Below are positions 59,782-64,000 of a stretch of DNA of 64,000 nucleotides, in pieces. Origin of the DNA: Paenibacillus oralis (GTDB lineage: Bacteria; Bacillota; Bacilli; Paenibacillales; Paenibacillaceae); assembly GCF_003863965.1 (NCBI RefSeq), contig NZ_RRCN01000001.1, positions 5,476,304 to 5,540,303 of the forward strand. Reading direction: 5' to 3'. How positions within the stretch are numbered: position 1 is the stretch's first letter; every line of letters begins with the position of its first letter. The notes beneath the pieces are model-generated. The model was not told the origin of the DNA. It saw nothing but the letters and a program-made list of their open reading frames with translations, and ran no database searches. The position numbers and the translations under genes are program-made.

Positions 59782-61424
59782 GCAAAGTGCTGCGTTCCTG
59801 GTCACAAAAACGCGATAAAAAACTGGAAAAATTAAATACGGTAGAGAAGTGGCTGAACGGAAAATACGTCGATGCCTCCCGGATCGTCGATATCCTGGAG
59901 GCGCTGATCGAGCCGGGCGCCAGGGTTGTCCTGGAGGGGGATAACCAGAAGCAGGCGTCTTTTCTGTCCCAGAAGCTGCTGGAAGTCGATCCTGGCAAGG
60001 TGCATGACCTGCATATGATCATGTCCAGCATTTCCAGACCCGAGCACCTGGATATTTTCGAAAAAGGCATCGCCGGGAAGCTGGATTTCTCCTACAGCGG
60101 CTCGCAAAGCCTGCGCGTTGCGCAAATGATCGAGGATGGGACGCTGAAGCTCGGCGACATCCATACGTATTTAGAATTGTTCGGCCGCCTTTTTATCGAC
60201 CTGATTCCGGACGTTGTGCTGGTGGCGGCGGACAAAGCGGACCGCGAGGGCAACCTTTATACCGGCTTCAACACGGAAGAAACCCCGACGATCGTGGAAG
60301 CGGCGGCTTTTAAGGACGGCATCGTCATCGTGCAGGTCAACGAAATCGCGGACGAACTGCCGAGAACGGATATTCCGGCCTCCTGGGTGGACGTGATCGT
60401 CAAAGCCGACAAGCCTTATGCGCTGGAGGCGCTGTTTACCCGCGACCCGCAAAACATCACGGAACTGCATATTCTAATGGGAATGATGGCGATCAAAGGT
60501 ATTTACGGCAAACACCACGTGCAGTCGCTGAACCATGGCATCGGTTTTAATACCGCGGCGATTGAGCTGCTGCTGCCAACCTACGGTGAAGAACTCGGAT
60601 TGAAAGGCAAAATTGCCAAGCATTGGGCCTTGAACCCTCACCCGACCCTGATTCCGGCGATCGAATCCGGCTGGGTGGAAAGCATCCACAGCTTCGGCGG
60701 CGAGGTCGGCATGGAAAAATATATCGCAGCCCGTCCCGACGTATTTTTCATCGGCAAGGACGGCACGATGCGCTCCAACCGGGCGATGGGCCAGGTGGCG
60801 GGGCAATTCGCCGTGGACATGTTCATCGGCTCGACGCTGCAGATCGATCCGCTGGGCAACTCGTCCACCGTGACTTCCGGCAGATTGTCCGGCTTCGGCG
60901 GCGCGCCGAACATGGGCCATGATCCCCGCGGACGCCGGCATGCGACAAAGGCATGGCTCGACATGATCGAACATCCGCACGAGCTCGTCAAAGGACGCAA
61001 GCTGGTCGTACAGATGGTGGAAACCTATGGCGCCAACAAAAAGCCGGTATTCGTGGATTCGCTCGACGCCGTCAAGGTGAAGGAAGAATCAGGCCTGGCG
61101 ATTACGCCGGTGATGATTTACGGCGACGATGTCACCCACGTCGTCACCGAGGAAGGCATCGCTTACCTTTACAAAACGGACAGTGTCGAGGAAAGAAAGC
61201 AGGCGCTCGCGGCAATTGCCGGCGTATCGCCCCTGGGCATGGAGAGCAGCGAAAGCGATGTGCGCGGGTTGCGCGACAGAGGTATTGTGGCCTATCCGGA
61301 GGATCTCGGCATCATGCGCAGACAAGCTAAACGTTCGCTGCTGGCGGCGCAGACGATCAACGACCTTGTGGATTGGTCGGACGGGCTGTACGAGCCGCCG
61401 GCTAAATTCCGCAGCTGGTCTTAA
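59778..61424 (+). CDS. mdcA: Malonate decarboxylase alpha subunit (MdcA), acetyl-ACP:malonate ACP transferase
   Basis: A 548-aa alpha subunit, which swaps acetyl for malonyl on the prosthetic group of the carrier subunit. Family segments include RSWSQKRDKKLEKL at the start, QSLNHGIGFNTAAIELLLPT, GNSSTVTSGRLSGFGGAPNM with NMGHDPRGRRHATKAW, and GLRDRGIVAYPEDLGI near the end. ATG 59778 overlaps the mdcH stop (ATGA), preferred to an upstream in-frame ATG at 59760. It is a homologue of coenzyme A transferases and is cytosolic. Confidence 0.94.
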   Translation: MSKVLRSWSQKRDKKLEKLNTVEKWLNGKYVDASRIVDILEALIEPGARVVLEGDNQKQASFLSQKLLEVDPGKVHDLHMIMSSISRPEHLDIFEKGIAGKLDFSYSGSQSLRVAQMIEDGTLKLGDIHTYLELFGRLFIDLIPDVVLVAADKADREGNLYTGFNTEETPTIVEAAAFKDGIVIVQVNEIADELPRTDIPASWVDVIVKADKPYALEALFTRDPQNITELHILMGMMAIKGIYGKHHVQSLNHGIGFNTAAIELLLPTYGEELGLKGKIAKHWALNPHPTLIPAIESGWVESIHSFGGEVGMEKYIAARPDVFFIGKDGTMRSNRAMGQVAGQFAVDMFIGSTLQIDPLGNSSTVTSGRLSGFGGAPNMGHDPRGRRHATKAWLDMIEHPHELVKGRKLVVQMVETYGANKKPVFVDSLDAVKVKEESGLAITPVMIYGDDVTHVVTEEGIAYLYKTDSVEERKQALAAIAGVSPLGMESSESDVRGLRDRGIVAYPEDLGIMRRQAKRSLLAAQTINDLVDWSDGLYEPPAKFRSWS

Positions 61425-61428
61425 AGCC

Positions 61429-62253
61429 ATGCTGACGGCAACTCATGCGGGGTTCGGGGCGGCCTTGGCCGGCAAAGCCGTGAAGGCGCTCGTGGACGAG
61501 GCCTTGCTTACGCCCAAGCCAGGGCTTGTGGATGCCAGAGACAACGGTTCCCATACGGACATGTCCCTCGAGCTTATGCTGATATCAGCGAAGGCTCTGG
61601 AAGGAACATTCCGGGAAATCGCCCAGGTCTCCTACCTTCATCCGGTGGACCAGTCTTTACGCGAACAAATCGCCTTCATCGGGCGGGAAGGCGAGAAAGC
61701 GATGCTCGCCGCCACAAATGGCGTCAACACGCATAAAGGGGCGATTTGGGCCTTGGGCCTTCTTACCAGCGCACGAGCCGCCTTCCCGGAGGAACGGGAC
61801 CCGCAGCGGATCATGAACGCCGCCGGGACCATCGCTTCGTTCCCTGACCGGTTTCGCCCGGAACAACGCACCCATGGGCAGGCGGTCAAGCGGAAGTATG
61901 CGGTGATGGGAGCTGCGGAGGAAGCGCAGCTCGGCTTTCCCCATATCCGGGAAGCGGCGCTGCCGGCCTTACTGCGGGCCAGAGCTTGCGGGAAGACGGA
62001 GGAGGAAGCCCGCATTGAGGCTTTACTGGCTTTGATGGCGGCGGTCGACGACACCTGCATCCTGCACCGCGGCGATTGGCCGGATCTTCTGGCGATCAAA
62101 CGGATGTCCGGGGCTTTTCTGGCCGCGGACGGTTTTAGAACCCGGACGGGGAGAAAGCTGTTTCACCGCCTGTCCGAGTATTGCGAGGCAAAGCGGCTTT
62201 CTCCCGGAGGCAGCGCCGATTTGCTCGCCGCTACACTTTTTCTTATCGATTGA
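61429..62253 (+). CDS. mdcB: Triphosphoribosyl-dephospho-CoA synthase (MdcB/CitG-like)
   Basis: A 274-aa CitG/MdcB-family enzyme making the precursor of the phosphoribosyl-dephospho-CoA prosthetic group from ATP and dephospho-CoA. Motifs are LTPKPGLVDARDNGSHTDM near 32, NGVNTHKGAIWALGLL near 97, AVDDTCILHRGDW near 210 and SPGGSADLLAATLFL at the end. ATG 61429 lies four bases after the mdcA stop. The frame extends further upstream inside mdcA but that is a shadow. Confidence 0.93.
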   Translation: MLTATHAGFGAALAGKAVKALVDEALLTPKPGLVDARDNGSHTDMSLELMLISAKALEGTFREIAQVSYLHPVDQSLREQIAFIGREGEKAMLAATNGVNTHKGAIWALGLLTSARAAFPEERDPQRIMNAAGTIASFPDRFRPEQRTHGQAVKRKYAVMGAAEEAQLGFPHIREAALPALLRARACGKTEEEARIEALLALMAAVDDTCILHRGDWPDLLAIKRMSGAFLAADGFRTRTGRKLFHRLSEYCEAKRLSPGGSADLLAATLFLID

Positions 62254-62280
62254 CACATATCATGGAGGTGTTCCTTAAGG

Positions 62281-62580
62281 ATGGAAAAATTACAGTTTCA
62301 ATACCAAACTTCGCAGCCGATCCGCAAGGCCGCGCACATCGGAGTCGTCGGTTCGGGGGATTTGGAGATCATCGTGGAGCCGGTGGAGGGGCAAACGTCC
62401 AATGTCAGTATTCTGACCGGCAGCGATGGTTTCGGACAGGTTTGGCAGAACGTGCTGACCCGCTTTTTCAACCGTTATCCGATTACCGCCAATTTTACGG
62501 TTCATGATTTTGGAGCCACTCCGGGTGTAGTGATGTTAAGATTTACGCAAGTTTTGGAGGTGCTCGATTATGCTGAATAG
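62281..62580 (+). CDS. mdcC: Malonate decarboxylase acyl carrier subunit (MdcC, delta)
   Basis: A 99-aa carrier subunit of the CitD/MdcC type. The serine that receives the prosthetic group is in HIGVVGSGDLEIIVEP near residue 25. The C-terminus VMLRFTQVLEVLDYAE is characteristic. GGAGGTGTTCC precedes ATG 62281. Its last 11 bases overlap the start of the beta-gamma gene, so the two are translationally coupled. Confidence 0.92.
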   Translation: MEKLQFQYQTSQPIRKAAHIGVVGSGDLEIIVEPVEGQTSNVSILTGSDGFGQVWQNVLTRFFNRYPITANFTVHDFGATPGVVMLRFTQVLEVLDYAE

Positions 62581-64000
62581 TTTTGTGGAACTGAACGGAC
62601 GCGATCGCGCCAAAGCGCTGCTGGATGAAGGAACCTTCCGGGAACTGCTTGGACCGCTGGACAAATTGCAATCTCCGCATCTTGAGCCGCAGGGAATCGT
62701 CCCGCAGAGCGATGACGGGATCATTTTGGCCGTCGGGGAAATCCGCAAGCGGAAAGTCCTGATCATCTCGATGGAAGGTGCTTTTCAAGGCGGGGGCATC
62801 GGCGAAGTCAGCGGAGCGAAAATCTCCGGCGCGCTGGAACTGGCGCTGGAAGAGAACAAAAAGGGAAACACCTTGTATCCGATCATGATCTTCGATACGG
62901 GCGGCGTTCGGCTGCAGGAAGCGAACTACGGGCTGCTGGCGATTTCGGAAATCGGCGCCCAGGTCGTAGCCCTGCGCAAATACGTTCCTGTAGTGGGACT
63001 GATTCCCGGCCGCGTGGGGGCGTTCGGCGGGATGTCGATCACGGCCGAGCTGTTCACCACCTTGATCGCCACAAAAAAAGCCCGCCTCGGCCTGAACGGC
63101 CCGGAAGTCATCGAACAGGAAGCAGGCGTGATGGAGTTCGATTCCAGTGACAAGGCGTTGATCTGGAGCACTATCGGAGCAAATCAGCGGCAGCATACCG
63201 GATTGATCGATGATGTGGTGGAAGATACCACAGGCGCGGTGATCGAGGCGGTCGACGCCGCGCTGGGTGCGCCGGTCAAACCGGCCAAAACCGAGCAAAC
63301 CGATTTCTATCTGACCTTGCTTAAAGCTCTTGATCCGACCGAGTCGTGGACGCCTGAGCGTTACCGTGAATTTTACAAGCAGCAACAGCCGGTCAAGCAG
63401 CCTATACCGCTGGCCAAAGAAGGGGCGGCCGACGCTAGTGACGGCAGAGGTTACCGCTGGTTCTCCCTGCTTACGGGCATAACCCATCCGGTTAGCGACG
63501 TTCCTACGGTGCTGGCGGCCGACGTGGAGAAGAATGGGCAATTGTGCAGATATATTTCCATCGTTCCGGATGCCGAAAGCCGCTTCCCGCGCGTTAGAAA
63601 AGGCGAGGTCGGGATGATGGAAGGGTGGACGGTGGCTCAGATCGTCAGAGACGCTATCCTTCAGGACGAGAACAGTGAAGTCAAACGCCCGATCATCGCC
63701 GTGATCGACGTTCCCAGCCAGGCTTACGGCTATAAGGAAGAGATGGTTGGGATCAGCCTTGCGCTCGCGGCAAGCGCGGACGCATACGCGACGGCCAGAC
63801 TGCAGGGCCATCCCGTGATCGGCGTCATCGTCGGCAATGCGATCTCCGGCGGTTTCCTCGCCCATGGACTTCAGTCGAACCGGCTGATCGCCTTGGACGA
63901 CGGCAAAATCAATATTCAGGCCATGTCCAAGGCTTCCGCGGCGCGGATCACGAAGCGGACCATCGCCGAACTGGATGAAGCAACCAAGAAGGTTCCGGCC
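62570..64000 (+). CDS. Fused malonate decarboxylase beta-gamma subunit (MdcD-MdcE), 3' end outside window
   Basis: From ATG 62570 a single frame stays open to the window end (477 codons), with TTGGAGG upstream inside mdcC. Residues 1 to about 235 are the beta (MdcD) carboxyltransferase half: MEGAFQGGGIGEVSGAKISG, FDTGGVRLQEANYGLLA and GGMSITAELFTTLIA. Residues about 240-295 form a linker. From about 300 the gamma (MdcE) half begins: RGYRWFSLLTGI, AVIDVPSQAYGYKEE, and VIGVIVGNAISGGFLAHGLQ. Together they decarboxylate the malonyl thioester to acetyl. In Klebsiella and Acinetobacter these are separate genes, so this is a fusion. The very end is not visible. Confidence 0.88.
   Translation, partial: MLNSFVELNGRDRAKALLDEGTFRELLGPLDKLQSPHLEPQGIVPQSDDGIILAVGEIRKRKVLIISMEGAFQGGGIGEVSGAKISGALELALEENKKGNTLYPIMIFDTGGVRLQEANYGLLAISEIGAQVVALRKYVPVVGLIPGRVGAFGGMSITAELFTTLIATKKARLGLNGPEVIEQEAGVMEFDSSDKALIWSTIGANQRQHTGLIDDVVEDTTGAVIEAVDAALGAPVKPAKTEQTDFYLTLLKALDPTESWTPERYREFYKQQQPVKQPIPLAKEGAADASDGRGYRWFSLLTGITHPVSDVPTVLAADVEKNGQLCRYISIVPDAESRFPRVRKGEVGMMEGWTVAQIVRDAILQDENSEVKRPIIAVIDVPSQAYGYKEEMVGISLALAASADAYATARLQGHPVIGVIVGNAISGGFLAHGLQSNRLIALDDGKINIQAMSKASAARITKRTIAELDEATKKVPA

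Noticed and set aside
61129-61428. N-terminal extension of mdcB by 100 residues
   Set aside because: The extension lies entirely inside mdcA in another frame; family homology starts at ATG 61429.
62543-63865. Long minus-strand open frame of 440 codons
   Set aside because: It lies antisense to the beta-gamma malonate decarboxylase gene, whose product matches MdcD and MdcE motifs throughout; the antisense product is His/Arg-rich with no domain.

Overview
The window looks like the chromosome of a spore-forming Bacillota, most likely Paenibacillus or a close relative. Supporting signs are a gerA-gerB-gerC spore germination operon, an AraC/YesN regulator next to an LplB/YtcP-type sugar ABC transporter, an S-layer-homology surface enzyme, strong Shine-Dalgarno sites with frequent GTG/TTG starts, CcpA (cre) boxes, and intergenic palindromic repeats. 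The genus is inferred from gene content only. I see no insertion sequence, integrase, rRNA or CRISPR array.

Layout. 1-7140: the 3' part of a staphyloferrin B-like siderophore operon (three IucA/IucC-type synthetases, a citrate-forming aldolase-like enzyme and a PLP decarboxylase). 7186-9412: a promoter, a 55-aa ORF, an irregular array of six recognisable tRNA genes (Glu, His, Glu, Trp, Gln, Tyr) mixed with tRNA-like debris, and a YkuK/DUF458 RNase H-like gene. 9647-12856: a WG/Sel1 repeat protein and a HAD phosphatase. 12857-13700: a gene graveyard with a PNPOx-like remnant, a frameshifted DJ-1/PfpI pseudogene, an orphan ABC-F attenuator and inverted repeats. 13955-21278: an AraC regulator with a cre site, a three-gene sugar ABC transporter and a pectate lyase that has lost its catalytic core. 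21398-23490: a small monooxygenase and an Lsa-type ABC-F gene behind an antibiotic-responsive attenuator. 23604-32056: an SLH-anchored serine hydrolase and two OmpR-type two-component systems, with a cell-wall-binding lipoprotein and small membrane proteins. 32218-38212: a methyltransferase, HxlR and DoxX genes, a complete mef(A)-msr(D)-like macrolide resistance operon with a stalling leader peptide, and an aminotransferase.

38623-42279 encodes a three-subunit molybdenum hydroxylase. 42492-44265 holds an MprF-like flippase-domain protein and a DUF1349 protein. 44542-48532 is the gerABC operon. 48536-52423 carries a DJ-1/DUF2306 gene pair divergent from a third two-component system. 52485-57783 holds a tandemly duplicated unknown protein, an SDR, a secreted GH43-CBM42 arabinofuranosidase, a small unlisted minus-strand gene, a WYL regulator and a DinB protein. 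57822-64000 is a malonate decarboxylase cluster with its divergent LysR regulator, running off the window end inside a fused beta-gamma subunit gene.

The points most worth a second look are the degenerate tRNA array with its YkuK-like neighbour, the chromosomal mef/msr-like operon with a leader ending in Met-Arg-Ile-Arg, the intact Lsa attenuator plus its gene-less relic 8.5 kb upstream, the 11/22-bp-phased direct repeats beside two-component systems, and the fused malonate decarboxylase beta-gamma gene. All homology statements come from recognising motifs and remembered family sequences, not from a database search.
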